A stretch of DNA of 64,000 nt, taken from contig NZ_WUEI01000010.1 in the NCBI RefSeq assembly GCF_012911025.1, positions 1 through 64,000 on the forward strand. The letters are read 5' to 3'. The first letter of the stretch is position 1. Each line of letters starts with the position of its first letter. The notes under the pieces are model-generated. The model saw nothing but the letters and a program-made list of their open reading frames with translations, did not search any database and was not told the DNA's origin. This document shows, piece after piece, positions 1 to 9,060 of the stretch. The position numbers and the translations under genes are program-made. Source of the stretch: Azoarcus sp. TTM-91 (lineage in GTDB: Bacteria; Pseudomonadota; Gammaproteobacteria; Burkholderiales; Rhodocyclaceae).

Positions 1-52
1 CGGCGAATACAGCAATCAGCGTGGCGGTGAAGGAAGGTGGAGGGGTTTGCAT
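1..52 (-). CDS. 5' end of an unidentified gene (cut by the window edge)
   Basis: A reading frame starts with ATG at 52 on the minus strand and runs off the left edge. Its 17 visible residues begin MQTPPPS and turn hydrophobic (TATLIAVFA), as in a signal peptide or first membrane helix. A GGAG ribosome site lies about 8 bases upstream of the ATG. The gene is divergent from dnaX. Too little is visible to name a family. Confidence 0.4.
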   Translation of the reverse strand, partial: MQTPPPSFTATLIAVFA

Positions 53-125
53 GGCGGTCTCCAGTCGCGCTTGGCGAACACTCGATGTGGCTAGCGTAGA
101 TGTTGGGGTTTGATAGGGCTAATTG

Positions 126-140
126 ATTGATTGAATCAAT
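126..140. promoter_or_regulatory. 15-bp palindrome in the dnaX upstream region
   Basis: ATTGATT-G-AATCAAT is a perfect palindrome around a central G, about 75 bases before dnaX and between two divergent genes. It has the shape of an operator, but I recognise no regulator consensus and it may be chance in an AT-rich patch. Confidence 0.3.
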
Positions 141-201
141 GCAATTGGTTTGAGCAATGAACTGCATTTGGCGGACGGAAAGGGAAGCGGTGCGCCTCTG
201 C

Positions 202-207
202 TAGAAT
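202..207 (+). promoter_or_regulatory. Candidate extended -10 element of dnaX
   Basis: TGCTAGAAT is an extended -10 (TGn-TAGAAT) ending 6 bases before the dnaX ATG at 214. No convincing -35 or Shine-Dalgarno site is visible. If this promoter is used, the transcript would begin at or next to the start codon (leaderless). Confidence 0.35.
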
Positions 208-213
208 CCGCGC

Positions 214-2217
214 ATGAGTTATCAAGTCCTTGCGCGTAAGTGGCGACCCAAATCCTTCGGCACGCTGGTGGGCCAGGAGCATGTCGTCCGGGCCCTGAGC
301 CACGCGCTCGCCACCGGCAGGCTGCATCACGCCTATCTGTTCACCGGCACCCGCGGGGTGGGCAAGACCACCATCAGCCGCATCCTGTCCAAGGCCCTTA
401 ATTGCGAGACCGGAATCACCGCCGAGCCCTGTGGTGTCTGCGACGCCTGCCGGGCGATAGATGCCGACCGCTTCCCGGATTACGTGGAGATGGACGCTGC
501 CTCCAATCGCGGGGTTGAGGACATGGCGGCGCTGCTGGACAAGGCCGTCTATGCGCCGGTGCAGGGGCGTTACAAGGTGTACATGATCGATGAAGTGCAT
601 ATGCTCACCGGTCATGCCTTCAACGCCATGCTCAAGACGCTGGAAGAGCCGCCCGAGCATGTGAAATTCATTCTGGCCACCACCGACCCGCAGAAGATCC
701 CGGTGACGGTGCTGTCGCGCTGCCTGCAGTTCAACCTGAAGCAGATGCCGCCGGGCCATATCGTCGAGCATCTCACCCGGGTGCTGGAGGCGGAGGCGGT
801 GCCTTTCGAGGCGGGCGCGCTGCGCCACCTAGCAAAGGCCGCCAGCGGCTCGATGCGGGATGCGCTGTCGCTGCTGGACCAGGCGATTGCCCACGGCGCT
901 GGCAAGGTCGAGGAGGAGCAGGTCACCCACATGCTGGGGACGGTGGGCGACGATCATCTATATGCGGTGCTGGACGCGCTGGCCGCCGGCGACGTTCCCG
1001 GCTTGCTGGCCGTGGCGGACGGCATGGAGGCCCGCAGCCTCTCCTTCGACGCGGCGCTGCAATCCCTGGCTTCGCTGCTTACGCGTCTGGCGCTGGCGCA
1101 ATTTGCGCCGGCGGCGATTGACGACGAGGCGGAACGTCAGCGGCTGGCGCCGCATATCGCCCACTTCGATGCCGAGTATCTGCAACTGGCCTATCAGATT
1201 GCCATCCACGGCAGGGATGAGCTTGCCCTGGCGCCGGACGAGTACAGCGGCTTCACGATGACCTTATTGCGGCTCCATGCCTTCCGTCCGGAGCAGCCGC
1301 CGGCGCTGGGCAGCCCGGCTGCGGAAGGCGGCGGCGGAGGTATTGCCCGTGCGATCCCGGCGGGAGGTGCGCTCGCGCGACCGGCGCCTGTTCTGCCTGC
1401 TGGAGTGCCGGCGGCGGCCGCGGCGGTGGCCTCCGGCACGGCCGTCCAGGCAGCGCCCGCGAATGAAGCCTTGCGGGCAGCAACTGCCGCGGCAGCGCCA
1501 CCGACCCGGGGAGAGGTGGTCAAGGAGCCCGCCGCAGCGAAGCCGGCCATAGTGGATCCGCCGGCTGCAGTCCAGGCGCCCCCCCGCCCCCAGAGCGACG
1601 TGCCGCCCTGGGAGGCTTTGCCGCCCGAGGCCATGCTGGACGATGCCGACATGGCGCCGTCCGGCCGGATGGACGACGAACCGGTTTTCATCGATCCGGC
1701 TCCTGCTCCGGCTGCCACCCCCGCGGTTCAACGTGCCGCATCGGCCGCTCTATCTCCAGCGGCTGTTGAGGCTGCCGGGGACGACTCCGCTGCAGATGCG
1801 CCCGCATCTTCTGCGGCTGCGGAGGCCGCGCTGGCGGCACGGAACTGGCGAAGTCTGCTGCGGGCGCTGGGCGTGGGCGGTTTAGTACGCGAACTGGGGC
1901 AGCACTGCGAGTGGGCGGCCTGCGACGGCGAGGTGTTGTCGCTACGCCTGTCCAGCACGCATAAGCATCTTTTCGAGATGAATCGCGGCGCGGTGGACCG
2001 ATTGCAAGAACAGCTTTCCACCGTGCTGGGCAGGCCGATGCGGCTGCGCATCGACATTGGCGCCATCGAAGGGGAGACGCCGGCACAGCGCGACGAGATC
2101 GAGCGTCGTGCCCGCCATGCTTCCGCGGTTGCCGCGCTCGAGAGTGATCCTTTTGTCCGTGAGCTGATCGAACGCTTCGATGCCACCCTGGTCGAGGAAT
2201 CGGTCAAGCCGCTCTGA
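214..2217 (+). CDS. dnaX: DNA polymerase III subunits gamma/tau
   Basis: Clamp-loader ATPase of the replicative polymerase; tau also tethers core polymerase and DnaB. The 667-aa protein has an AAA+ Walker A GTRGVGKT at 45-52, a zinc-binding Cys set at 64/73/76/79, Walker B with DEVH near 126-129 and the LSRC arginine-finger motif near 170. A Pro/Ala-rich linker (about 365-540) precedes a folded tau C-terminal domain (about 545-667). I see no A-rich slippery site like that of E. coli, so only full-length tau may be made. It heads a dnaX-ybaB-recR operon, a common arrangement. There is no obvious Shine-Dalgarno site before ATG 214. Confidence 0.97.
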   Translation: MSYQVLARKWRPKSFGTLVGQEHVVRALSHALATGRLHHAYLFTGTRGVGKTTISRILSKALNCETGITAEPCGVCDACRAIDADRFPDYVEMDAASNRGVEDMAALLDKAVYAPVQGRYKVYMIDEVHMLTGHAFNAMLKTLEEPPEHVKFILATTDPQKIPVTVLSRCLQFNLKQMPPGHIVEHLTRVLEAEAVPFEAGALRHLAKAASGSMRDALSLLDQAIAHGAGKVEEEQVTHMLGTVGDDHLYAVLDALAAGDVPGLLAVADGMEARSLSFDAALQSLASLLTRLALAQFAPAAIDDEAERQRLAPHIAHFDAEYLQLAYQIAIHGRDELALAPDEYSGFTMTLLRLHAFRPEQPPALGSPAAEGGGGGIARAIPAGGALARPAPVLPAGVPAAAAAVASGTAVQAAPANEALRAATAAAAPPTRGEVVKEPAAAKPAIVDPPAAVQAPPRPQSDVPPWEALPPEAMLDDADMAPSGRMDDEPVFIDPAPAPAATPAVQRAASAALSPAAVEAAGDDSAADAPASSAAAEAALAARNWRSLLRALGVGGLVRELGQHCEWAACDGEVLSLRLSSTHKHLFEMNRGAVDRLQEQLSTVLGRPMRLRIDIGAIEGETPAQRDEIERRARHASAVAALESDPFVRELIERFDATLVEESVKPL

Positions 2218-2266
2218 TCCGCCGTTGGCGGACCTCTGTATTCAATTCAATTCTTGGAGAAAGATC

Positions 2267-2590
2267 ATGATGAAAGGCGGTATCGCGGGCCTGATGAAGC
2301 AGGCCCAGCAGATGCAGGACAACATGAAGAAGATGCAGGACCAACTGGCCAGCGTCGAAGTGGAAGGCCAGTCCGGTGCCGGCATGGTCAAGGTCGTAAT
2401 GACCTGCAAGTACGACGTGCGCCGGGTCGCCATCGATGACTCGGTGATGGACGACAAGGAAATGCTGGAGGACCTGGTGGCCGCGGCCTTGAACGACGCG
2501 GTGCGCAAGGTCGAGGCGACCACCCAGGAAAAGATGGCCGGCTTCACCTCCGGCCTGAACCTGCCGCCGGGCTTCAAGCTGCCGTTCTGA
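2267..2590 (+). CDS. ybaB: YbaB/EbfC nucleoid-associated protein
   Basis: Small DNA-binding nucleoid-associated protein, usually encoded between dnaX and recR. The 107-aa product starts [12 protein letters not shown], has a heptad-like N-terminal helix (about 8-32) and ends PPGFKLPF, typical of the family. I chose ATG 2267 over the longer upstream frame because GGAGAAAG lies just before it and the length then matches the family; ATG 2270 is an alternative. The spacing to recR is 4 bases, so they are co-transcribed. Confidence 0.95.
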   Translation: MMKGGIAGLMKQAQQMQDNMKKMQDQLASVEVEGQSGAGMVKVVMTCKYDVRRVAIDDSVMDDKEMLEDLVAAALNDAVRKVEATTQEKMAGFTSGLNLPPGFKLPF

Positions 2591-2594
2591 GTCC

Positions 2595-3188
2595 ATGCAG
2601 CCTTCCAGTCTCGACGAGCTGATCGAAGCCCTGCGTTGCCTGCCGGGCGTGGGCCCGAAGTCGGCGCAGCGCATGGCCTATCACCTGCTGCAGCGTGACC
2701 AGCGAGGCGCGGCGCGGTTGGCCGGTGCGCTGGGGCATGCCCTGGACGTCCTGCAGCATTGCGGGCGCTGCAACACCTTCAGCGAGACCGAGATATGCCA
2801 GCGCTGCGCCAACCCCCGGCGCGACCCAGCACAGCTCTGTATCGTCGAGATGCCGGCCGACCTGGCGATGATCGAGCAGACGCAGTCCTACAATGGCCTC
2901 TACTACGTGCTGATGGGGCGTCTTTCGCCGCTGGACGGGATCGGGCCGCGCGAACTGAAGCTCGACAAGCTGATCGCGCGGGCGACCGACGGCATCGTCC
3001 AGGAGGTCATCCTGGCGACCAATTTCACCAACGAAGGAGAGGCAACAGCCCATACGGTCGCCTCGCTGCTCTCTCCCCGCGGCCTGCGCATCAGCCGCCT
3101 CTCCCGCGGTGTCCCGGTCGGCGGTGAGCTGGAGCATACCGATACCGGCACCATCGCCCAGGCCTTGGTGGAGCGCCGAACGGTATAA
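2595..3188 (+). CDS. recR: Recombination mediator RecR
   Basis: Works with RecF/RecO to load RecA on gapped DNA. The 197-aa product matches the usual length: N-terminal helix-hairpin-helix ([13 protein letters not shown], about 15-27), a four-Cys zinc site (CGRC...CQRC, about 56-74) and a Toprim domain ([12 protein letters not shown] onward). It is the third gene of the dnaX operon. Confidence 0.97.
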   Translation: MQPSSLDELIEALRCLPGVGPKSAQRMAYHLLQRDQRGAARLAGALGHALDVLQHCGRCNTFSETEICQRCANPRRDPAQLCIVEMPADLAMIEQTQSYNGLYYVLMGRLSPLDGIGPRELKLDKLIARATDGIVQEVILATNFTNEGEATAHTVASLLSPRGLRISRLSRGVPVGGELEHTDTGTIAQALVERRTV

Positions 3189-3191
3189 AAC

Positions 3192-3230
3192 AGCCCGATT
3201 GTGCATCGCATAAAAACCGGGCTTGAATTT
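3192..3230 (+). terminator. Weak terminator-like hairpin after recR
   Basis: AGCCCG (3192-3197) can pair with CGGGCT (3218-3223) across a 20-base loop, followed by a short T-containing stretch. The stem is short and the loop long, so this is a weak candidate. Confidence 0.25.
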
Positions 3231-3318
3231 CCGTATTATTTCTGAGGTCATCGGGGTGAAAGCCTTGTGGCGCTTGGTCGGCGCTGGTTTTGGCTTTCCT
3301 CCGACTAAGTGAATCCGC

Positions 3319-3324
3319 TATAAT
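3319..3324 (+). promoter_or_regulatory. Candidate -10 box of the petABC operon
   Basis: A perfect TATAAT sits 53 bases upstream of petA in an AT-richer stretch after recR. No good -35 hexamer is seen at normal spacing, so the element rests on the -10 and its position. Confidence 0.4.
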
Positions 3325-3376
3325 CAAAAGGTTTTTTGCATTCGGGTCTTTCGTTTTCCTTTCTGGGAAGAGGGTC

Positions 3377-3970
3377 ATGAGCGTTGATCATAAAATGGAC
3401 AGTAGCCGCCGGCAGTTGCTGGTGGCGACGTCCGCCGCGGGAGGAGTCGCCGCGGTAGCAACGGCGGTGCCGTTCGTTGCCAGCCTCACGCCGTCCGAGC
3501 GTGCCAAGGCTGCCGGGGCGCCTGTCGAGGTGGATGTGGGTAAGCTCGCGCCGGGCGAGATGATGACGGTGGAGTGGCGGGGCAAGCCGGTGTGGATCCT
3601 GCGCCGCACGCCGGAAATGCTGGCATCCCTCGACAAGACGGCTGATCTGGTGAGCGATCCGGAATCGCAGAAGCCTCAGCAGCCGGAGTACGCCAAGAAC
3701 AAGTTCCGCTCGATCAAGCCTGAGTACCTCGTCACCGTCGGTATCTGTACGCACCTCGGCTGTTCGCCTTCGGAGAAGTTCAAGGCGGGTGCTGAAAGCG
3801 GCATGGGTCCGGACTGGGTGGGCGGTTTCCTGTGCCCCTGCCATGGTTCGCAGTTCGACCTGGCCGGCCGTGTGTACAAGAGCATGCCGGCCCCGGACAA
3901 CCTCGAGGTGCCGCCGCACAAGTACCTCGCGGACACCACCATCATCGTCGGTGAAGACGGAAAGGCCTAA
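3377..3970 (+). CDS. petA: Cytochrome bc1 Rieske iron-sulfur subunit
   Basis: Carries the 2Fe-2S cluster that takes the first electron from ubiquinol at the Qo site of complex III. The 197-aa product has an SRRQLL twin-arginine-type start and one N-terminal membrane anchor (about 14-37). Its cluster boxes are CTHLGC (124-129) and CPCHGS (153-158). The frame is open further upstream, but ATG 3377 follows GGAAGAGGG and gives the normal length. petB starts 3 bases after its stop. Confidence 0.97.
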   Translation: MSVDHKMDSSRRQLLVATSAAGGVAAVATAVPFVASLTPSERAKAAGAPVEVDVGKLAPGEMMTVEWRGKPVWILRRTPEMLASLDKTADLVSDPESQKPQQPEYAKNKFRSIKPEYLVTVGICTHLGCSPSEKFKAGAESGMGPDWVGGFLCPCHGSQFDLAGRVYKSMPAPDNLEVPPHKYLADTTIIVGEDGKA

Positions 3971-3973
3971 GCG

Positions 3974-5242
3974 ATGACGACCAAATCACAGGCTTTGCTG
4001 AATTGGATCGACGAGCGCTTCCCGCTCACGTCCAACTGGAAGGCGCACCTCTCCGAGTACTACGCGCCCAAGAACTTCAACTTCTGGTACTTCTTCGGTT
4101 CGCTGGCGCTGCTGGTGCTGGTGATACAGATCGTCACCGGGATCTTCCTGGTGATGCACTACAAGCCGGATGCCTCGCTGAACGCGGCCGGTGTGCCGGT
4201 GGCCTTCGCCAGCGTCGAGTACATCATGCGCGACGTGCCGGGCGGATGGCTGATCCGCTACATGCACTCCACCGGCGCCTCGGCCTTTTTCATCGTGGTC
4301 TACCTCCACATGTTCCGTGGCCTGCTCTATGGTTCCTACCGTAAGCCGCGCGAACTGATCTGGATCTTCGGTACCCTGATCTTCCTGGTGCTGATGGCCG
4401 AAGCCTTCATGGGCTATCTGTTGCCCTGGGGCCAGATGTCCTTCTGGGGCGCGCAGGTGATCGTGAACCTGTTCTCCGCCATTCCGCTGGTCGGTCCGGA
4501 TCTGTCCCTGGTGATCCGCGGCGACTATGTGGTCTCGGACGCGACGCTGAACCGCTTCTTCTCCTTCCACGTGATCGCGGTACCGCTGGTGCTGATCGGC
4601 CTGGTCGTGGCGCACATCCTCGCGCTGCACGAAGTGGGCTCGAACAACCCGGATGGCGTCGAAATCAAGAAGAAGAAAGACGAGAACGGCATTCCGCTGG
4701 ACGGTATTCCTTTCCACCCGTACTACTCGGTGAAGGACATCGTCGGCGTCGTCGGCTTCCTGTTCTTCTTCAGCGCAGTGGTGTTCTTCGCACCTGAAGG
4801 CGGTGGCTACTTCCTTGAGTTCAACAACTTCATTCCGGCCGATCCGCTGAAGACTCCGCCGCATATTGCACCGGTGTGGTACTTCACGCCCTTCTACTCG
4901 ATCCTGCGTGCAGTGACCTACCCGCTGTTCGGACTCGATGCTAAGTTCTGGGGTGTGGTTGCGATGGGCGCTTCGGTAGTCATCATCGCCTTCCTGCCCT
5001 GGCTGGACCGCAGCCCGGTGAAGTCGATCCGCTACAAGGGTCCGGTCTTCAAGGGCGCGATTGCCATCTTCCTCGTCTGCTTCTTCATCCTCGGTTACCT
5101 GGGTGTGCTGCCGCCGACCGCCGGTCGTACCTTGGTGTCGCAGATCTGCTCGGTGCTCTACTTCGCCTTCTTCCTGCTGATGCCGTGGTACAGCAAGCTC
5201 GACAAGTGCAAACCCGAACCGGAAAGGGTGACTTTCAAATGA
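3974..5242 (+). CDS. petB: Cytochrome b subunit of the bc1 complex
   Basis: Membrane core of complex III holding both b hemes and the quinone sites. The 422-aa protein is fused full length, not split b6/subunit IV. Likely heme ligands are H98, H112, H199 and H214. The Qo-site motif reads PVWY rather than PEWY, a variant seen in some proteobacteria. petC overlaps its stop (ATGA), so the genes are translationally coupled. Confidence 0.97.
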   Translation: MTTKSQALLNWIDERFPLTSNWKAHLSEYYAPKNFNFWYFFGSLALLVLVIQIVTGIFLVMHYKPDASLNAAGVPVAFASVEYIMRDVPGGWLIRYMHSTGASAFFIVVYLHMFRGLLYGSYRKPRELIWIFGTLIFLVLMAEAFMGYLLPWGQMSFWGAQVIVNLFSAIPLVGPDLSLVIRGDYVVSDATLNRFFSFHVIAVPLVLIGLVVAHILALHEVGSNNPDGVEIKKKKDENGIPLDGIPFHPYYSVKDIVGVVGFLFFFSAVVFFAPEGGGYFLEFNNFIPADPLKTPPHIAPVWYFTPFYSILRAVTYPLFGLDAKFWGVVAMGASVVIIAFLPWLDRSPVKSIRYKGPVFKGAIAIFLVCFFILGYLGVLPPTAGRTLVSQICSVLYFAFFLLMPWYSKLDKCKPEPERVTFK

Positions 5243-5991
5243 ACTCGCGTGTAATCAAGCTAATCAAGCGCGCTGCTGCCGTCCTGCTGCTCGCTCCGGC
5301 GCTGGCCTTCGCCGCCGGGGCGGAGCTGCACCTGGACAAGGCGCCGGTCAGCAAGGATCCGGCGGCCCTGCAACACGGTGCCAAGCTGTTCGTCAATTAC
5401 TGTCTGAACTGCCACGGTGCTTCTTACGTGCGCTACAACCGGCTGCAGGACATCGGCCTGTCGGAGCAGATGATCCGTGACAACCTGATGTTCACCGGCG
5501 ACAAGGTCGGCGATCTGATGAAGATTTCGATGCATCGAGAAGATGGCAAGGCCTGGTTCGGGGCTGCGCCTCCGGATCTGTCGCTGATCGCCCGCTCGCG
5601 TGCATCCGAGTTCGGCAGCGGGGCCGACTGGCTCTACACCTACCTGCGCCAGTTCTATCGCGATCCGGCCCGCCCGACGGGTTGGAACAACGTGGTGTTC
5701 GAGAACGTGGGGATGCCCCACGTGCTGTGGGAGCTTCAGGGCGAGCAGGTGGCGAAGATCTCCGATGGTGAACACGGCAAGAAGGTCGAGCTGAGCCTTG
5801 CCAAGCCGGGCAAGCTGTCGCCGGAGGAATTCGACAAGTCGGTGGCTGATCTCGTATCCTTCCTAGTCTGGATGGGCGAGCCGGTCGCGGAAAAGCGCAA
5901 GGCCATCGGTGGCGTAGTGCTGATCTTCCTTGCCGGCCTCTTCGTGCTCTCCTACGCCTTGAAGAAGAACTACTGGAAGGACGTTCATTGA
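5239..5991 (+). CDS. petC: Cytochrome c1
   Basis: Membrane-anchored c-type cytochrome that takes electrons from the Rieske protein. The 250-aa product has a signal peptide cleaved around AFA/AGA (24/25), a CLNCH heme-attachment motif at 55-59, a likely axial Met in the GMPHVLW segment and a C-terminal membrane anchor (about 222-240). ATG 5239 overlaps the petB stop and follows GGAAAGGGTG; the longer upstream frame only overlaps petB. Confidence 0.96.
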   Translation: MNSRVIKLIKRAAAVLLLAPALAFAAGAELHLDKAPVSKDPAALQHGAKLFVNYCLNCHGASYVRYNRLQDIGLSEQMIRDNLMFTGDKVGDLMKISMHREDGKAWFGAAPPDLSLIARSRASEFGSGADWLYTYLRQFYRDPARPTGWNNVVFENVGMPHVLWELQGEQVAKISDGEHGKKVELSLAKPGKLSPEEFDKSVADLVSFLVWMGEPVAEKRKAIGGVVLIFLAGLFVLSYALKKNYWKDVH

Positions 5992-6042
5992 ACGAACAGG
6001 TGAGCGGCCGCATCAAGGCCTAGCACCGCTTTCCTCCCCAGA

Positions 6043-6082
6043 CGCACCACGCGCTTTGCCGCGTGGTGCGCTTTTGCTTTTG
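6043..6082 (+). terminator. Rho-independent terminator after petC
   Basis: An 11-bp perfect stem (CGCACCACGCG with its complement, 6043-6053/6060-6070) with a 6-base loop is followed by CTTTTGCTTTT. It ends 18 bases before sspA, leaving little room for a separate sspA promoter; sspAB probably depends on read-through or a promoter overlapping the hairpin. Confidence 0.75.
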
Positions 6083-6100
6083 TATCGGGAGTCGTAACAC

Positions 6101-6697
6101 ATGATGAACCTGTATTCCGGCACGACCGATCCCTTCAGTCACCGTTGCCGGATCGTGCTCTACGAGAAGGGCATGGATTTCGAAGTGATCGATGTCGATC
6201 TCTACAACAAACCTGAAGACATCGCCGTCATCAACCCCTACAACCGGGTGCCGGTACTGGTGGACCGTGATCTCGTTCTTTACGAGTCCAACATCATCAA
6301 CGAGTACATCGACGAGCGCTTCCCGCATCCGCAGTTGATGCCGCCTGATCCCATCATGCGCGCCCGCGCCCGCCAGTTGCTGCATACCTTCGAGCATGAG
6401 CTGTTCTCCCATATCGAAGCGCTGGAAGCCAATCAGAAGGGGGTGGACAAGAACCGCGCTCACGTGCGCGATCACCTGACCCAGCTCGCGCCCATCTTCA
6501 CCAAGCAGAAGTTCATGCTGGGCGAAGAGTTTTCGATGCTGGATGTGGCCATCGCGCCGCTGCTGTGGCGCCTGGAGCACTATGGCATCGAACTGCCGAA
6601 GGCGGCTGCGCCGCTGGCGAAGTATGCCGAGCGTATCTTCAGCCGGCAGGGCTTCATCGATGCCCTGACGCCGTCCGAGAAGGTGATGCGCCGCTAA
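6101..6697 (+). CDS. sspA: Stringent starvation protein A
   Basis: RNA-polymerase-associated protein of glutathione S-transferase fold that adjusts transcription in starvation. The 198-aa product has the thioredoxin-like N-terminus (LYSGTTDPFSHRCRIVLYEK, with PF at the position of the GST active site), the NPYNRVPVL turn (about 46-54) and a helical C-terminal domain. sspB follows 63 bases downstream, the usual pairing. ATG 6104 is an alternative start. Confidence 0.95.
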   Translation: MMNLYSGTTDPFSHRCRIVLYEKGMDFEVIDVDLYNKPEDIAVINPYNRVPVLVDRDLVLYESNIINEYIDERFPHPQLMPPDPIMRARARQLLHTFEHELFSHIEALEANQKGVDKNRAHVRDHLTQLAPIFTKQKFMLGEEFSMLDVAIAPLLWRLEHYGIELPKAAAPLAKYAERIFSRQGFIDALTPSEKVMRR

Positions 6698-6760
6698 TGC
6701 GGTGCCCGGCGGTCCGGCTGGCCTGGATTCAGGCCAGCCGGTGCCGGCAACAGGATTCCC

Positions 6761-7207
6761 ATGACGACCGTATCGACCAAGCCCTACTTGATCCGTGCCA
6801 TCTACGAGTGGTGCGTGGACCAGGGGTTCACCCCTTACATCGCCGCCATGGTCGACGAGCACACGCGCGTTCCGCCAGGTTATGCGCGCGACGGCCAGAT
6901 CGTGCTGAACGTTGGTGCTGATGCGACGCATCAACTCGTGATGGACAACGAGTTCATCTCGTTTCAGGCGCGCTTCAACGGTGTTGCGCACTCCCTGCTG
7001 GTGCCGGTCGGCAACGTGGTGGCGATCTACGCCCGCGAGAACGGCCAAGGCATGGCTTTCGAGTTGGAGAAGGCGGAGATCTCAGCCAATGCCGGTGCCG
7101 ATGAGCAACTGGTGGAGGCGCTGCCGGACGATGGGGCCGATGCCGATCGCGGCGGCAACGATGACAAGCCGCCGCCGCGTGGTGGCCATCTCAAGGTCGT
7201 GAAGTAA
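6761..7207 (+). CDS. sspB: ClpXP specificity-enhancing factor SspB
   Basis: Adaptor that hands ssrA-tagged proteins to ClpXP. The 148-aa product has the folded substrate-binding domain (about 5-110), an acidic flexible linker (about 115-138) and a C-terminal GGHLKVVK tail matching the ClpX-binding XB motif. It forms an operon with sspA and converges on the glycosyltransferase gene, with 17 bases between stops. Confidence 0.95.
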   Translation: MTTVSTKPYLIRAIYEWCVDQGFTPYIAAMVDEHTRVPPGYARDGQIVLNVGADATHQLVMDNEFISFQARFNGVAHSLLVPVGNVVAIYARENGQGMAFELEKAEISANAGADEQLVEALPDDGADADRGGNDDKPPPRGGHLKVVK

Positions 7208-7224
7208 GCCTCTTGCCGACGGTT

Positions 7225-8406
7225 TTACGCTGGGCGTAGGCTGCGGGCGGGAAGGTGGCTGGCGATGGTGCTCGCATAGACGCCTTCCAGCCGGGCCGCC
7301 ATTTCTTCCGCTCTCCATTGCAATGCGGTCTCCCGTGCTTCTTCGCCCAGTCGTTGCAGGGTGGGGCCGTCGCTGAGCAGTCCGCCGACAAGGTCAGCAA
7401 AGAGGCTGGCGTCGGGAGGGGCGATGCGGCATCCGCGTTCGCCGCTCAGGATGTCGCGCGTGCCCATGTCCGCGAGGGCGACTACCGGAGTACCCAGCGC
7501 CATTGCCTCAAGTAGCACCAAGCCCTGGGTTTCCGTGCGCGAAGCGAAGACGAAGAGATCTGCGGCGCGGTAGCAGTCGTGAAGCTCGCTGCCTCTGTCC
7601 AGGTAGCCGAGGAAGCGCACATGGGGGCCTAGGTTCCTGCGTTCCGTTTCCGCCTGCAGGCCGGGCAGCGCCGGCCCCTCGCCGGTAACGAGCAGCAGGG
7701 CGCGAGGATTGCGGTGGCGCAGTTGATCCACCATGTCCAACAGAAAACCGATGTTCTTCTCGTGGGCGACCCGTCCGACGTAGAGCAGCAATTGCCTGTC
7801 CTTGCCTATGCCGTAGCGGTTGCGGAAGTAACAGCCATCGCCGCCATGGAACTGTTCGTCCGGGATGCCGGTGGGCAGGACTTGCAGCGGTCGGCTGACC
7901 CCGTAATGGGCCAGCGCATCTGCCATGGCGCGCGATGGAACGATCACGCGGTCCATCGCATTGCACTGCCCGCGGGAGAAGCGGCGGGCGAGAGCGCGCA
8001 GCCAGGATCTCGGCAGCACGGAAATGTAATGGAAGAGGTATTCCTCGAAGAAGGTGTGGTAAGTCGCGAGGCAAGGCAGGTTGAGCTTGCGCGCGATTTC
8101 CAGGCCGGCGTAATGGGCGACGAAAGGGGTGTGGATGTGCACCGCGTCGAAGTTTCGCGCTTGCAGGTCTGCATGACGGAGGCGTATGGCCCCGCTGCGC
8201 ATCATCCTGTCCTCCGGGTCCAAGGGAATGTAGCGGGAAGGGATGCGCAGCAACCCCGTATCGTCCTGTTCGGCGCCGGGATAGGCGGGGGCGATGAGGG
8301 TGGAACGGACGCCGCGCTCGGCTAGGGCGCAGCGGAAGGTTTCAATCGAGGTGCTGACCCCGTTGATGCGCGGGAAGTACACATCGGAGATCATCAGGAT
8401 GTTCAT
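7225..8406 (-). CDS. Glycosyltransferase family 4 (GT-B) protein
   Basis: Likely transfers a sugar from a nucleotide donor to a lipid or glycan. The 393-aa product starts MNILMISDVYFPRINGVSTS, a hallmark of the MgtA/PimB-like GT4 branch. It has the GRVAHEKNI donor-site segment and an E-x7-E motif (ETQGLVLLE). No polysaccharide cluster surrounds it, so the acceptor is unknown; a glycolipid is plausible for this branch. It is divergent from the hemerythrin gene. Confidence 0.85.
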   Translation of the reverse strand: MNILMISDVYFPRINGVSTSIETFRCALAERGVRSTLIAPAYPGAEQDDTGLLRIPSRYIPLDPEDRMMRSGAIRLRHADLQARNFDAVHIHTPFVAHYAGLEIARKLNLPCLATYHTFFEEYLFHYISVLPRSWLRALARRFSRGQCNAMDRVIVPSRAMADALAHYGVSRPLQVLPTGIPDEQFHGGDGCYFRNRYGIGKDRQLLLYVGRVAHEKNIGFLLDMVDQLRHRNPRALLLVTGEGPALPGLQAETERRNLGPHVRFLGYLDRGSELHDCYRAADLFVFASRTETQGLVLLEAMALGTPVVALADMGTRDILSGERGCRIAPPDASLFADLVGGLLSDGPTLQRLGEEARETALQWRAEEMAARLEGVYASTIASHLPARSLRPA

Positions 8407-8560
8407 GGGCGGCCAAGGCTGGACAATGCCGCCAATCTAGGGGATGGGGGTGACGGTTTCGTTTCACTCCCATCCGCAGAATTGATCAGGATCAGGGCTA
8501 CGCCTGGGCCGGTCGGCTATAAGCGCGAAACCCCTCTTCCGGATATTCATGGAGACAGAA

Positions 8561-9040
8561 ATGCCGGTGATGCAATGGAGCGAGCAACTCGAGCTTGGCT
8601 TGGGCAGGATGGACGACACCCACCGCGAGTTCGTCGAGTACTACAACGCGCTGGCTTCGGCATCGCCGGAGACTTTCCTGGAAAAGCTCGACGCCTTCAT
8701 CGAGCACACGATTGGCCATTTCGACCAGGAGAACCGCTGGATGGAGCAAGTGGATTTCCCAGGCTGCCATCGTGCCGAGCACGATCGGGTGCTGGCGGTG
8801 ATGCATGAGGTGAGGGCGCGGGTAGAGAAGGGCGATAAGGCGCTGGGGACGCGTCTGGTGGAGGAATTGCCACCCTGGTTCGAGAATCACGCAGGCGGAA
8901 TGGATGCCGCGCTGGCTTTCCACCTGCAGAGCATTGGCTTCGACGTGGAGAAGGAGGGCGGGGGGATCGCGCCCGGAGGCTGTGGGCCAGCTTCTTGCAC
9001 CTGCGGTGGGGCTGCTTCCAAGGAGAGCGCGGCCGCTTGA
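8561..9040 (+). CDS. Bacteriohemerythrin with a Cys-rich tail
   Basis: Single-domain di-iron oxygen-binding protein. In the 159-aa product the classic ligand set is complete: H21, H53-x3-E57, H70-x3-H74 and H110-x4-D115. The C-terminal extension holds GGCGPASCTCGG, three cysteines close together that could bind metal or act as a redox switch; this is not part of the core fold. I chose ATG 8561 because GGAG lies 6 bases upstream; ATG 8549 would add four residues. The gene stands alone between two opposite-strand genes. Confidence 0.88.
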   Translation: MPVMQWSEQLELGLGRMDDTHREFVEYYNALASASPETFLEKLDAFIEHTIGHFDQENRWMEQVDFPGCHRAEHDRVLAVMHEVRARVEKGDKALGTRLVEELPPWFENHAGGMDAALAFHLQSIGFDVEKEGGGIAPGGCGPASCTCGGAASKESAAA

Positions 9041-9060
9041 GGCCGCATTGGCGCGGACAG

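Noticed and set aside
1300..1850. Long frames in both strands across the Pro/Ala-rich linker of dnaX
   Set aside because: Low-complexity GC-rich DNA opens several frames; the dnaX frame continues into a conserved tau C-terminal domain.
214..2217. Programmed frameshift site producing DnaX gamma
   Set aside because: I looked for an A-rich slippery heptamer followed by a stem near the end of the ATPase region and saw none.
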